From the NCBI RefSeq assembly GCF_022201045.2, contig NC_068559.1, forward strand, positions 18,099,501 through 18,163,500: a stretch of 64,000 nucleotides of DNA, in the 5' to 3' direction. The translations under genes and the position numbers were made by a program. The stretch's first letter is position 1; each line of letters opens with the position of its first letter. A model generated the notes under the pieces. The model saw only the letters and a list, made by a program, of their open reading frames with translations, searched no databases and had not been told where the DNA came from. This DNA comes from Citrus sinensis. Taxonomy: Eukaryota; Streptophyta; Magnoliopsida; Sapindales; Rutaceae. Shown piece by piece: positions 50,421 to 63,201 of the stretch.

Positions 50421-51736
50421 AAAAGTAATAGAGAGAGAGAGAGAGTACGTTCAGTGTGTATTCTCTCGCAGATTCATCAGATCCCAACCCCTCCGAAAAA
50501 GCAAAAGCAAAAGCAGATGAATAAAAAGCAAAGCCAAACCAGGACACCGCCCACTCTTTCTCTCTCTCTCGCTGAGTCTCTTTGTTGTTCTTATCTCTTC
50601 TCTCTTCTCTCTCTAAAGTATTTTCATTTTTTCTATTTTAAATCTATGTGAACCTTCATTTTCCTCGTTTATAGTACGAATGAATGAATGAGAAAGCTAG
50701 GGTTTCCTTTTCAAGCCTCCGTTTTGTTTTCCTCCTCTACATGTCGCCCTTCAAAGGTATTTACTACTTACAAACCAACCAGTTTTTTTTTTTTCTTTTA
50801 CTGTCGTTTCAGCTAATTTTTTTTTTCAAAACATATTTTTTACACTAATGGTGTGATGTTGTTGTTGAGGTGGCTTACATTGCGTTAGTTTCTCGAGAAG
50901 ATCGAGAAAGTAGGAAGCAAGTTTTTTTTAAGATTTTTATTTAGATTTTAACAGTATTCTCTGTTCAACACTAAACGACTGTTTTGTAGCTGACAAAAGT
51001 TATGTTTGTTCATTTCAAACCAAAATTATCAAGCCACATGATATAATTGTTCGCTCTTAATTTTCTTGTTGCATTTTCTCGGGTTTCCAAACAGACGGTT
51101 AGTTAGATATAATTATACTATGTTTCTTCATTTTTTTCACCCTTTTTTACTGTTCTCAGATCTAAAACCATAAAGAAAAATTACATATAATGGTGTAATT
51201 ATTTATTTATTTATTTTCTATTTTGGTAACTGATATTTTTTCGGTTTATACAGGATTGAAGGTAGCAGATCTGAAGCTTTAAGGAAGCTGCTGTTGTTAG
51301 GTCATTTTCTATCTTTGTCAACAAGCTCTCCATTTATTAGAGATCTAAGGTTTTTTTTTTGTTTTTTTAATTTGCAATTTGCAAATTATCTGCGTTTTGC
51401 TTCCAGCTGTTGTCGTTTTAAGTTCTCAAAACATCATTTATTATCTTATCTTTATCTAGCTGTTGAGGTGTCTTTGCTTTTGCCTTGAATATCTCCTCTT
51501 TATTTTCCTCCTTTTTAGTTTCCACAATCTCTTGGTAACTCAGATTTAGTTTACTTATCAGTAACGGCTAGCTTATTTAATTTTTTTTCTTCCAATATTT
51601 TAGGGTCTTGTGGACTTTCGAATTTAAAAGAGGAAAATTATCACTTGCCGTCTTCTGTGACGCTTTTAAGTGTTCTGTTTCAGCTTGAAAGTTTACAACA
51701 ACTTGGGTGTCCTTTCATTTGAAACTGTAAGCCAAG
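50421..51736 (+). promoter_or_regulatory. Leader region of the MCTP gene with a probable leader intron
   Basis: The region contains a GA run (50431-50445) and several CT-rich tracts (50560-50615), typical of plant leaders bound by GAGA-type factors. A good donor (CAAAG then GTATTT at 50757) and acceptor (TATACAG ending 51253) suggest a ~500 bp leader intron. A second acceptor-like word (GTTTCAG ending 51682) precedes the start codon by ~55 bases. Several short upstream ATGs occur. The transcription start cannot be placed from sequence alone. Confidence 0.4.
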
Positions 51737-54058
51737 ATGAGACCACCACTGGAAGAGTTTTCTTTGAAAGAGACGAAACCCCACTTGGGTGGGGGAAAGA
51801 TAACCGGTGACAAGCTCACTAGCACCTATGACCTCGTTGAGCAAATGCAGTACCTTTATGTCCGGGTTGTAAAGGCCAAGGACTTGCCCCCGAAGGATGT
51901 CACTGGTAGTTGTGATCCTTATGTCGAAGTTAAGATGGGCAATTATAAGGGTACAACTCGGCATTTTGAAAAGAAAACAAATCCTGAGTGGAACCAGGTG
52001 TTTGCTTTCTCGAAGGATCGTATTCAGTCTTCTGTGCTTGAGGTTACTGTGAAGGATAAGGATTTTGTTAAGGATGATTTTATGGGTAGGGTTTTGTTTG
52101 ATTTGAATGAGATTCCAAAACGAGTTCCACCTGATAGTCCATTGGCACCACAGTGGTATAGGTTGGAGGATAGAAAGGGGGATAAGGTTAGGGGAGAATT
52201 GATGTTGGCTGTGTGGATGGGCACTCAAGCAGATGAGGCATTTCCTGAGGCGTGGCATTCCGATGCGGCTACTGTCACTGGAATTGAGGGTCTTGCGAAC
52301 ATACGGTCAAAGGTTTATCTCTCGCCTAAGCTTTGGTATTTGAGGGTTAATGTGATTGAAGCTCAGGATCTGCAACCCACCGACAAGGGTAGATTCCCAG
52401 AAGTTTATGTGAAGGCCCAACTGGGAAATCAGGCTTTGAGAACAAGAGTTTCTGCTAGCAGGACCATTAATCCAATGTGGAATGAGGATCTGATGTTTGT
52501 GGCAGCTGAACCATTTGAAGAGCACTTGATTTTGACTGTGGAAGATAGAGTTGCACCTAACAAGGATGAAGTTCTGGGGAAATGTATGATCCCATTGCAG
52601 TATGTGGACAAGAGGCTTGATCATAAACCAGTGAACACTAGGTGGTATAATCTTGAAAAGCATATCGTTGTAGAAGGGGAGAAGAAGAAAGATACAAAGT
52701 TTGCTAGCAGGATCCACATGAGGATTTGTTTGGAAGGTGGTTATCATGTTTTAGATGAATCAACACACTACAGCAGTGATCTTAGGCCAACGGCAAAGCA
52801 GTTATGGAAGTCCAGCATAGGGGTCTTAGAATTGGGGATTTTGAATGCTCAAGGGTTAATGCCAATGAAGACTAAAGATGGTCGAGGAACTACAGATGCG
52901 TATTGTGTGGCAAAGTATGGCCAGAAATGGGTTCGAACCAGGACAATCATTGATAGCCCTACTCCCAAGTGGAATGAGCAGTATACATGGGAAGTTTTTG
53001 ATCCGTGTACTGTTATAACCATTGGGGTATTTGATAATTGTCACTTGCATGGAGGAGATAAAGCTGGTGGGGCAAGGGATTCAAGGATTGGAAAGGTAAG
53101 GATCCGTCTTTCTACCCTTGAAACAGATCGGGTTTACACTCATTCGTATCCACTGCTGGTGCTATACCCAAATGGTGTCAAGAAGATGGGTGAAATTCAT
53201 TTGGCTGTGAGGTTTACATGCTCTTCATTGCTTAATATGATGCACATGTACTCGCAGCCACTGTTACCAAAGATGCACTATCTGCATCCATTGACTGTCA
53301 GCCAGCTCGATAGCTTGAGACACCAGGCCACTCAGATTGTGTCCATGAGACTTAGCCGAGCTGAGCCGCCGTTGAGGAAAGAAGTAGTCGAGTACATGTT
53401 GGATGTGGGCTCTCATATGTGGAGTATGAGAAGAAGCAAAGCTAACTTTTTCAGGATTATGGGAGTTTTGAGTGGGATAATTGCTGTTGGAAAATGGTTT
53501 GATCAGATCTGCAATTGGAAAAACCCCATTACGACAGTGTTGATTCACATCTTGTTCATCATACTGGTGCTGTATCCAGAGCTTATCTTACCAACAGTGT
53601 TCCTCTATCTCTTCTTGATTGGTGTTTGGTATTATAGATGGAGACCAAGACATCCTCCTCACATGGACACCCGTCTCTCACATGCAGATTCTGCTCATCC
53701 TGATGAACTTGATGAAGAATTTGATACATTTCCAACTTCTAGGCCTTCTGATATTGTAAGGATGAGATATGATCGACTGAGAAGTATTGCTGGAAGAATT
53801 CAGACAGTGGTTGGTGATTTAGCTACTCAAGGGGAGAGGCTGCAGTCTTTACTGAGCTGGAGAGACCCAAGAGCCACAGCTCTGTTTGTAATTTTCTGTC
53901 TGATTGCAGCCATTGTTCTTTATGTTACACCATTCCAAGTTGTGGCTCTTCTAACGGGATTTTATGTGTTAAGACATCCAAGGTTCCGTCACAAGCTTCC
54001 TTCCGTACCGCTCAATTTCTTCAGGAGGTTGCCAGCAAGAACTGATTGCATGCTATGA
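51737..54058 (+). CDS. MCTP / FT-interacting protein (FTIP3/FTIP4-like), multiple C2 domains
   Basis: A single-exon gene of 773 residues, the length of Arabidopsis MCTP3 (FTIP3) and very similar in motifs to MCTP3/MCTP4. These proteins sit in the ER at plasmodesmata, tether it to the plasma membrane through C2 domains, and in Arabidopsis affect trafficking of the meristem factor STM. Three C2 domains are visible: residues ~37-150 (YLYVRVVKAKDLPP, calcium-type Asp in TGSCDPYVEV), ~200-320 (LWYLRVNVIEAQDLQP) and ~360-490 (SIGVLELGILNAQGL, DAYCVAKYG). A phosphoribosyltransferase-C-type (PRT_C) region follows, with two hydrophobic hairpins at ~599-633 and ~713-745 separated by a charged loop. In the second C2 domain KGRFPEVYV lacks the aspartate at the DPYV position, as is common in this family. 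The lack of introns in the coding part is normal for plant MCTPs. The start is fixed by the family N-terminus (PPLEEFSLKETKP). Confidence 0.95.
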   Translation: MRPPLEEFSLKETKPHLGGGKITGDKLTSTYDLVEQMQYLYVRVVKAKDLPPKDVTGSCDPYVEVKMGNYKGTTRHFEKKTNPEWNQVFAFSKDRIQSSVLEVTVKDKDFVKDDFMGRVLFDLNEIPKRVPPDSPLAPQWYRLEDRKGDKVRGELMLAVWMGTQADEAFPEAWHSDAATVTGIEGLANIRSKVYLSPKLWYLRVNVIEAQDLQPTDKGRFPEVYVKAQLGNQALRTRVSASRTINPMWNEDLMFVAAEPFEEHLILTVEDRVAPNKDEVLGKCMIPLQYVDKRLDHKPVNTRWYNLEKHIVVEGEKKKDTKFASRIHMRICLEGGYHVLDESTHYSSDLRPTAKQLWKSSIGVLELGILNAQGLMPMKTKDGRGTTDAYCVAKYGQKWVRTRTIIDSPTPKWNEQYTWEVFDPCTVITIGVFDNCHLHGGDKAGGARDSRIGKVRIRLSTLETDRVYTHSYPLLVLYPNGVKKMGEIHLAVRFTCSSLLNMMHMYSQPLLPKMHYLHPLTVSQLDSLRHQATQIVSMRLSRAEPPLRKEVVEYMLDVGSHMWSMRRSKANFFRIMGVLSGIIAVGKWFDQICNWKNPITTVLIHILFIILVLYPELILPTVFLYLFLIGVWYYRWRPRHPPHMDTRLSHADSAHPDELDEEFDTFPTSRPSDIVRMRYDRLRSIAGRIQTVVGDLATQGERLQSLLSWRDPRATALFVIFCLIAAIVLYVTPFQVVALLTGFYVLRHPRFRHKLPSVPLNFFRRLPARTDCML

Positions 54059-56520
54059 GTGAGGCCATATATACTCCAACTGCCTTTTAAGTTATATGGC
54101 ATTTAATTTTATCTGTTTCTTGTCAACTCAGCGACGAATTTATGGAAACAAAATTGAGCTTGTTTGCCTACTATATTATGCAAGATGGGTGTCAGGTTCT
54201 GGTATGACATGTAACCTTCCCCTAAAGGTGGTAGATTTTGTGGATTTGTGGTTCTTTTTATGTTATTTTATAGGATTCTATGTTTTAAACTCAAGTCTAC
54301 GGTGATCAATCGATGTTAATTTGTAATTTTGTAGGCTTCTGAGTGCAATTAACCCATCCTGAACACCCTCTTGCTTAATTTTATCCAGTAGATATTCATC
54401 TGATGGAAAATTTGATTTTCAATATTTGACGCTTTTTCTTGGGATGGCATGAGTTCGAATGTCTTTATGTTCATATTTCAATTGCATGCTTCACCATGTT
54501 AGCTTGAATCTTTAATTCATCCATGGCATATAAAAGACCAACATCCCCTCTTTAAAATTACGTCTGTCTACCATTTCCTGGACAGCTAGGGTTGTTATAC
54601 TACTATTTATTATGTTGGTCCTCTGGAATTTCGTGACAGCAATTTGTTGAATTTAATTATATGAATGCATGTGGACATTTATTGTGTTGGTACAATGTCA
54701 CATAACTTAAATATTCTGCATACATGTTAAATCTTTATAATTTGTTTATATCAAGTTGGAATTGTTTTACGGTATAAATAAATAATTGAGGTTAAGATGA
54801 CACACATATTTGTCTCACCAACTATTAGAGCAATTTTTTGCTGTACTTAATGTGATGTTTTTACTGCCTTTATTTTGCCGTAATTGGTGTGAAACTGAAG
54901 CATATTTCTTTAGCTTTACAACACTTTACCATTGGAGCTGAATCTGAAATGTAAACCAAAGTAACTTGTAACTAATGGAGCAACCACCGTAAAAAGTAAA
55001 TCGGTACAAGTGCCCCTTCTGGACCGGAGCTTTGTCTGGTTTTCAACAGCAAAATTTGACTGCTAGGCCTAGGCGGCAACCCAAGACGAAATTTGGGGTC
55101 ATTGATTCTTGGAATTCTTGGCAGCTTCTGATTACCAGGTAGAGTGGGGACCTTATCTGTAATTTTGATATTTTTATTTTATTTTATTTTTGCTGTATTT
55201 TGCCCTTTACAGCCTGTAGCCATGCTTTCTCGTCCCCAAATTATTTGCTCTTTGTTTGCTTCTGCACCGCAGCATTTGCAATACGTCCATCTCTGCTCCC
55301 TACTGCTGCTGCTGCAACATTGCTCAGGTACCCATTTTAGTAGAGTTTTTGTCTCTTTGGTTCTACAAAAATTCATATTATATAATGACGAAATAATATC
55401 AAATCTTTTTATGTAGGGGTTTAATAGTATTTGTGTTACAATATTGGCCAAGGCAATGTAAATATTGTAGAAGGGTTTAGGGCATTTGGTAGCGGGTTCA
55501 ATCAGACCCCACATGAACCTATCAATACCTTGAGTGCGTACACTTTTGAGACCCCTTTTGATGGGGGAAAAAGAAAGTCGAGGATCGTGCATCTGTTTAG
55601 CCTTGATTCTAGTGAATCATTTTCTATAAAAGAGAAAAGAAAAGGTGGGGAAAGAAAAGATTAGGATTTTGTTTGACAAGAAAGATAAAAGAGTGAAAAG
55701 AACAAAAGAGATCTTGGGCAAGATGGGATTACAAAGCTACATCAACTACATATTCTATGCTTTTAAGGGAAAAAGTACAAGCACCTAATGGTTAAACGAT
55801 TATAGAGATTCCCACCTTTACATGTGGCAATTATTAATTGGTGAACACGTCTTAATTTGTAGTATCTTTAGTATTTTCAGTCCAAGTATTGACATATAAA
55901 CTTGCTCATTAGTTAGTTTCTAAAAGAGAAGAAGTTAAATAAAAAAAAAAAGAAAAAAAAAAGGGAACTTTCTAATTCATCGCACGTCGCTTCAAAAGAC
56001 AGGTTTACGATACCGATCGGGTTAGCTTAGTAATATTGAACTTTGTATTCCAACAAGTACAATGATATATACAAATAGTATCACACGAAGGATGTCTCGA
56101 GTATTGTATTCTCAAGGCGACACGTGTCAGTTGGCCGATGGAAGTGATATAGACTAAATAATTTTACATATATACTACGAAATTGACTATGAAATGAATA
56201 AATCTCGTCAAATATTGAATTTTATTTATTTTTAAATGAATAGCATACATTAATGCAAGTGGGTATGCTTAAACCATTCGGTTCGGTCCATTCAGCAACA
56301 ATCTTTTGAAAGCCCAAATTGAAGTCCAAAGACAAATGGAATCAAATCTTATTAACTTACTTTTAGCTGGGCTAAGTTGTAAGCCTCAAATAGAACCGCG
56401 GAGAAAACTGCTATCTATGTTTTCGAAAACAAGATTCCAAAAACAAGAAAATATCTTCCTTTATTTGTCTGAAATATCATTTGCATTTTCACTGTTTTCT
56501 ATTTTTGACCATTTTTCCAA

Positions 56521-56659
56521 GGGCAAAACTATGTTGCAACTGTGGTATGGTACCGCAGTTGCAACCAGTCATTGGATCTATAGATGTACAGTTACATTAA
56601 TTGAATCTAATGGTTGAAAGCAATTGTGTACCGTACCACAGTTGCAACATAGCTGGACC
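56521..56659. mobile_element. Hairpin MITE, family 1 copy 2 (139 bp, Mutator-like)
   Basis: Second member of the family at 48407. The left arm CTATGTTGCAACTGTGGTA pairs with its complement on the right (TACCACAGTTGCAACATAG), and the inner TTGGAT/ATCTAA-type words correspond to the CCGTTGGATG words of copy 1. Flanks are TTTTTCCAA on the left and TTTTTCCCAA on the right, a near-perfect 9-10 bp target duplication with one extra C. Confidence 0.8.
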
Positions 56660-58314
56660 TTTTTCCCAACATTTTTTTTATTTTTCCCAAAAAAAAAAGA
56701 TAGCCGAAATGCCACCGAAGGACATGCTCGCTTAGGGAAACTAAATATTAATTTGTTCAAATTTTACTTTTCAAAGAATTTTATAAACAATTTTACCAAC
56801 ACCTTGTAGAAATCAAGCTTTGTATTTAAAATGTCTTGGAACTTTTGTTTATGTCGTCGATTTATTATTTATGGACATAAGGGACTGTTTGGAATTGTCT
56901 TTTAGAGACACAAAATTGATTTTGAAAAACCAAAAATTAAATTTGGTGCTTAGTAAATTTTTAAAAACATCATTTTCAGCAAAATCATTCAATCCATAAT
57001 ATATTTTGAAAATAGGTGGGGTCATTTGCATTCTAAAACCCACTTTGAACACCCGTTTACTTTGCACACTCAGTTAATAATTTCAAAATATTAGTTTTTA
57101 TTTGGAATATTCTTTCAAATTCTTATATTGTCTCCATTACTCATTTCTTTAATTACCTTGTTTCCTCTTTACACCCAATAAAATATTCATCATGACAAAA
57201 AAAAAATTCTAATTTTCTTCCCTTTTTATTAACTTCTATTTTCCTTCATATTAAGGTTTGATATTTCTTTGTTCTTCTCTTTAATGCAGCAATGTAATTT
57301 TGTTTTTCAAACCCATGAAAGCATGCGGATCAGATAGAGTGAAGATCAGAAAGCAAATTTCAAACAAATCTTATCCTTTGATTTCTTTCATTTTCTTATG
57401 TCGAAGGGGCACAACTTATTGTTCTCCCTCCACCTCTATTTTTTATTCCTTTTGTTTCAGTTACAAAAGATGGTGCATGATACTTGATGTTTTCCTAGCA
57501 ATTCTATTAATGGAAAAAAAATGAAAAAGGTTAATCCATAGGTATTAAACAACATTTTTGATGTTTACATTGATTCAATTTTTCATTATTGATGTGGTTT
57601 ATTGTAGATAAAATATAACGGTAAGATAAAAATTTATTAAATAATATTTTATTAAATTATCCTTAATAGTAAATTATATTAAGGTTAATTTAATAATACA
57701 AAAAATATTAAAATATGAGTGCCCAAAGTTAATTTTAGAGTACAAATAGCCTTACCCTTTGAAAAGCAAGGATGACATAGTTTTTCAAAATCTGATTTTG
57801 AAAATTAGTTTTGTATTCAATTCATATATATCCTCATATATATTATAAAAATTCAAAATTATCCTTATTCAATTCAAAAATAAAATTTTAAATTTAAAGA
57901 AATTATTATTATTACCAATTATATTGAGATAACAAAATAAAAAAGAAAAATAAAATAAAATTTATTTTAGCTATAAATTATTATATAACAATAAAAAATA
58001 TTAAATATATTTGTTTATAAAAGAATAAATAGATTTTAATTCTATATTGGATCTGTTTCAGTCATTTGCATTCTTATAACAATTTAGCATTAAGATTTAC
58101 TAAGTATATATGATTGCTTTTTAAATTCACAGTACTTTGAAAAATAAATTTTATCGAATATTTAACTTATTCGCTTCACAGCTAATTATTTCTATAATAC
58201 AACTAATAATAATTTCAAAAACTACAACATTATTAAAATGGCATTACAACAGAACCATCTACAAGTTTCTATGTTTTTTTTTTATTATTTTCCTCGATTG
58301 ATTTTTTTCATAAT

Positions 58315-58413
58315 TGGGGGGGGGGGGAGGGGAGAGGGGTAAGGTGAGTGAAGTGAAATACTAGAAATAATTGTAAAAGTCGTGGAGTCACTTCCCAATA
58401 AACTAACATTAGA

Positions 58414-58444
<31 letters not shown>
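58315..58444. repeat. Homopolymer-rich patch (poly-G and poly-T)
   Basis: An almost pure G run interrupted by A at 58315-58339 is followed by ~26 T at 58419-58444. It is low-complexity, with no other content. Confidence 0.7.
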
Positions 58445-58451
<7 letters not shown>

Positions 58452-61400
58452 ATTGTCAAGCAAAGCCAGCTGAAAAATGTTGAAGTTAACAGGCAAACAA
58501 ACAATTGACAAGCTGACTATCTATAATTTGGAAACCTATTAAATTTGAAGGAATCAATTTTTTTTTAAACCAAACTTAATAAACGTGATTTATAAGTGGA
58601 GCTTTAGCCAATTTAGATCTTCCCTGTCCCCAATTTAATCAGTTATGAAGATCCCTTACCATGTATTTGGAAAGCTTCAAGGATTGTGAGCTTTTAAGAA
58701 ATTATGTATAATTTTCTTTTTATATTCACTTGTTTTCTAAGAAACTGAACAAATTGAACCGAACCCAGTGTTCGACTTTAGTTCTTCTGAAACAAGCAAC
58801 TGGGTTCGGTTTGATTTGATTTGATTTTTTGGAAAATCAAACTGAACCCTTCTGCTAGTCCTAGTTTTATGATATTTCCCTCTGGCCTCTCATTTATGTT
58901 ATTTATTTATTTTTTTTTAAATTTTGACCCATACCAAACCAAAATTCTGCTTTTACCACTGAGCCTCTCTATTTTATCTTGTGAAGTATGTTGCTTTTAT
59001 ATTTTGGCTCATACCGAACCAAAACTCTGCTTCTGCCGTTGGCCTTTACATTTTCTCTCGTGATGTCTACCATTTTAATTTTATTTTATAAATTTCTTCG
59101 CTTCGAGGTTTAACATAAAAAAAAAAAAAAAGAATTATCATTATTTTAAAGCAACTTCGGGGGTTTCCACTTTCCACCCAAGTGAAAGATAATTTCCAAA
59201 ATTATGAGATTTTCATCATATCTCCGTTGAACTGCTTAAATCTTACTTACAAAATTACTATCAAATATTAGAAAAATCAATTTCACTCATCCATCTTATT
59301 GTTTTTTGTTTTTTTGTTTTTTGTGATGCCTAGAAGAGCCAGGCCATTGATTATATAAAGGCCAGAAGAGAAGCGGTAAGCATCTGAGCATTAACAGAAG
59401 AGAAAGACCTTCCCTCTTTCCCATTCATATTCAATGTGCTCGACAGCTGAAACAGGCCAAAAAAAAGCACGAGAATTAAAAGCATTTCTCCAGCCACAAT
59501 CAAGATTTACTATTTTTAGGCACTGAAAATATGTGCATAATGGACCCCGCTTGAAAATACCTCAGAGACTTTGTTGATAAAAATAGATGAATAGGTTGGG
59601 GGATTACGAAGACCCATAATTGCTCTTTGGCACCCTCCCTATTCCCTAAAATTAAGGATACCTACCCTGTGTTTTTTACCAACGCACTAAATATAGCAAA
59701 TTAAAACTTCATCTTCTTCGCAACCTCATGTCCAAAATATTAATGAATTACTTGCCTTTTCATTTTGAAAGATACATACGTTTCATTGAATTCCAAGCCA
59801 AATTTATTTTATTTGCTTTTTGCCATTCAGGGCTATCAAGGATTGGGTTCCGTACAAAACATGAATGGTTGCCCATTCTCTCGTAGCAAGGCTGTTGATG
59901 CCCGCAAAATTAAAGTCTACAAGTCGTTTAGCATAACAAAATTTTCCTTTTTTAGTAAAAACTATTCCTTTCCAAATATGGGTGTTTGAAAGAATAAATA
60001 TATATTGCTCCAAATGTAGTTGTTTTCAGTTCTTAGATTTCCCATGACATGCTCTGATCCAACCTAGCACACCATGTAATAATGGGCATTGGAATTTGGA
60101 AAAAAGATTTTTAGAACCTTTTTTTTTGTTTTTGGGTTAATTTCAATTAAATGGAGATAACTTTAATTAATTCATGAAAACTTTTATATGGTAGACATTA
60201 GATGCATATAGTCAAGAGAGTAGGTCTCTTGCATGAATAGTAATAAGTACATGTTATGACATGACTTTGGAATAGAATTAATAAGGCCTGATAATTAATA
60301 GCTGAACATCAAATATTGTTGTTAAACAACCCAAATCATTAAGGAGAGAGTCAATGTTAACTCATATTTTAAAACAACAGAAGACTAAGATAAATATTAA
60401 AAAAAACAAGAAAATACACAGAAATGGCTGCCCTCTTGTCGTGGGGAACTCTCTCGGCCCTTGAATTTGTCCAAAATTTCCCCTTGCAGTTAGTTACAGA
60501 CATGCCTATTTCAAAACATAGATCCTGTCCCTTTAATTTTTTATTATTATTATTATCATCATTTTTAAGTAAATTATTAACTCTCTGACTTCTATGGGGC
60601 GGAGTGGTCATAGCAGTTGCCCTATCAATAAAACATGCAAAAAAAATTGTCTAAGGCCATAATTTAGTCATAATAATAATAATTATCTTTGGGTATAAAA
60701 TGTGAATTTATAAGGTTAGCTTATTGGCTGGCCAAATGCTCAATTTCATTAAGTCAACCAAAATAATATTTTGATAATGGGTTCCATCAATCGGATGCTT
60801 GTGTATAAAATATTTAAATTTTCAATGCAAAGAAAGGTGGAACATACATTGAACTTGTCTTGTTCGTGTTAATATTCAATCTTGATTATATATATTAACT
60901 ATATACTAGATGGTTATTGTGAGTATTAAAAGATTATAAAATTTAATTAGAAAGTAAACCATTTTAAAAAAATGTACCAAGTTAAATTATACTGAATCAG
61001 ATGTGATATCTAGCTCTATAATACTTATTGAAACCTATAATAACCAAAAGATAAAACAATAAAATTGTAAGTTGGTAATTAAGATTGGAACAAATGTTGA
61101 TTTGTCAATCTGCATTTTATCATATTGAAAGGTACTATTTCTTTCTATATCTCTCCCTCTCTCTCTCACTTATTTAAAAAAAAAAAAATTGGATGATTAT
61201 GACAAATCTGACCAGCTTTATTGTTTATTATCAGGCAAACTCATGGAGCAAAGCACATTCACAGCCACGGCCTGTTAAATTGTGCCGAAGGGCTTAGAAT
61301 GTGTTAGATTTACATAATATCAAACATGCATGCGCTTAATAAGCTTCACAATATGTTAATTTATTAAAACTTTTCTTTTGTTGGTAGCAATTATTAAGCA

Positions 61401-62448
61401 GACAAATGTACTTTCTGAATCTGTAATGTTCATAACGTGAGTGTCATTTCTTGCAAAATTTTCATTAATTTTAACAGTTATTGCTATTTTAAGGACCAGT
61501 CACACAAGATTGGTAACCTAATTCTATTTTAGAAACCATATATCAAACATTAAAGTAGAAAAAAAACCCTATTTATAGATATAAATGAGAAACGGGTGGC
61601 GGCATTCATCTATAAATATAGATTAAATTTGCTAAACTATACAATTATTTTACTAACTGAATCCACATTCATATTTGAATACATATATAACTTATAAACT
61701 CGGTCATTAATTCACAATTAAAGATGTAAAATCTGTTATTTGAATATGTAGAAGCAACGCTTGGTAGGTTGTATGATTGTATTTGCTAGTTTAATAGACA
61801 AATTAAACCAAATATTGACAAAAATGAGAGTCAATGACATACGTGTCATTTCAAAAGATGTTTAAAGTTTCGTCACACAAATTTTGATTAATTTAATAAC
61901 ATATGTTGAGTTAATTACGGGCACTCTTTTACATCAAGAATTAGGGTTTTACTTTTATTTGACATATTTTACTAATTAATTGTCATTTTCAAAGTTTGGA
62001 AATGTCGACTAAGCCAATGGAAATTAAGGAGTTGGTCGAAACCCTAGCTGCTTGAATGGCCATAAGGAGAGACTTGTGTGATCATATAATAATTAAAAGA
62101 CGATTATAAATATATTTACTTTATGGATCTCTTTTGATACACCTAATCCAAATAATTTGTTTGTTTTCCAATAAATTTTGTACATTTAAAATTGTCCAAA
62201 GGGTTAAAGTTCAATTACTGCTGAAATTAATTCCTACTTGCACATATTTTATAACCATTAGATGTTAACTATACTAATAAATAGAACAAGAAAAACTTCT
62301 TTGATTATGACAGTCCTTTAAACAAATAATATTACTAACCAACTGATGTTTATATTTCGTTCAATCTGTGTCGTTTAATTATCGTCTAAGTAAGTTATAA
62401 ACTAAATTAATGCATCTAGTCAATGATATATAATACTGATATTTACAT

Positions 62449-63201
62449 GGGACAAGAGTGAAACCTCCTGATATTTAACAAAATTAATATCGAAATTCCC
62501 TGATGTTTTAAAACATATCCACATCCTACTATCAACCTTTTTACTGATCTTACTATATTATACTTAGTAATTGGTTGATGTTTGGTATATGAATATCTTT
62601 AATTATTTAATTAATTGAATAATATAATTTCTTTACCCATAATTAATTAAAAAATTATGGAAAAATTTAAGGGAATTAATTGAAAAATTAAATGCAAAAA
62701 GAAAAATTATAAATATACACAACCACACACTATTTTTTGGAGAATAATAAGTTGAGGGTATTTGAAACAATGAGTTGAGTGTGACTCTCTCTCTCTCTCT
62801 CTCTCTCAAATTATTATTCTCCAAAAAATAGTACATATGCATGCACTAATTTTGCATTTAATTTTTTATCAATTCTGAAATTTTTAGAATTAATTAAAAA
62901 ATTATGACAATTCCCCTACTTTTTCCCATAATTTTTCATTAGATTTTGAATTAATTGTGATTAGAAAAACTATTCAATTAATTAAATAATTAAAGATTTC
63001 ATATGTCTAACATCAAACAATAGGGGAGTTTAGATGTGTTTTAAAACATAATTAAAGATATAAAGATATTTATTTTACCCCAAGGTAAAATGGTAAGATT
63101 GATGATAAAGTTAACATTCAAGGGGATTTAGATATTTTATAAAACATTTTGAGATTTCTATTAGTTTTGTCAAATAATAGGAGAGTTTCACTCTTTTTCC
63201 C
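62449..63201. mobile_element. Long-armed foldback element (753 bp, Mutator-like MITE)
   Basis: The two halves are inverted copies of each other for most of the length. The left end GGGACAAGAGTGAAACC matches the reverse complement of the right end GGGAAAAAGAGTGAAACT, and matching continues inward through the ACAAAA(T/C)TAAT, TGTTTTA and AATTAATTAAAAAATTATG words. Near the centre a perfect 21-base inverted pair lies at 62730-62750 and 62811-62831, around a CT microsatellite. Flanks TATTTACAT (62440-62448) and TATTTACAC (63202-63210) match at eight of nine bases, a probable 9 bp target duplication. No transposase frame is present. Confidence 0.75.
62785..62808 (+). repeat. (CT)n microsatellite in the loop of the foldback element
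   Basis: About twelve CT units sit in the unpaired centre between the two arms of the foldback element. Confidence 0.8.

Larger units (their letters stand above)
42669..50756. other. Gene-poor AT-rich region
   Basis: No gene is supported in this ~8 kb. The first ~150 bases are the TBCCD1 leader and promoter, with GAGA-type words. Further on are an ATA microsatellite (44562-44640), a TIR-like element with a GC-rich minisatellite (~46965-47612), a hairpin MITE (48407-48547), and AT-rich tracts at ~49200-49450 and ~49970-50110 that may be old MITEs. The end (from ~50430) is GA/CT-rich and probably the leader of the MCTP gene. Confidence 0.5.

Noticed and set aside
51680-52258. 192-codon minus-strand open frame over the MCTP gene
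   Set aside because: It is the antisense of a strongly conserved C2 domain, with no family resemblance of its own.
55144-55416. 90-codon open frame with splice-like borders
   Set aside because: No domain or homology recognised; a splice-like pair alone is not enough to call a gene.
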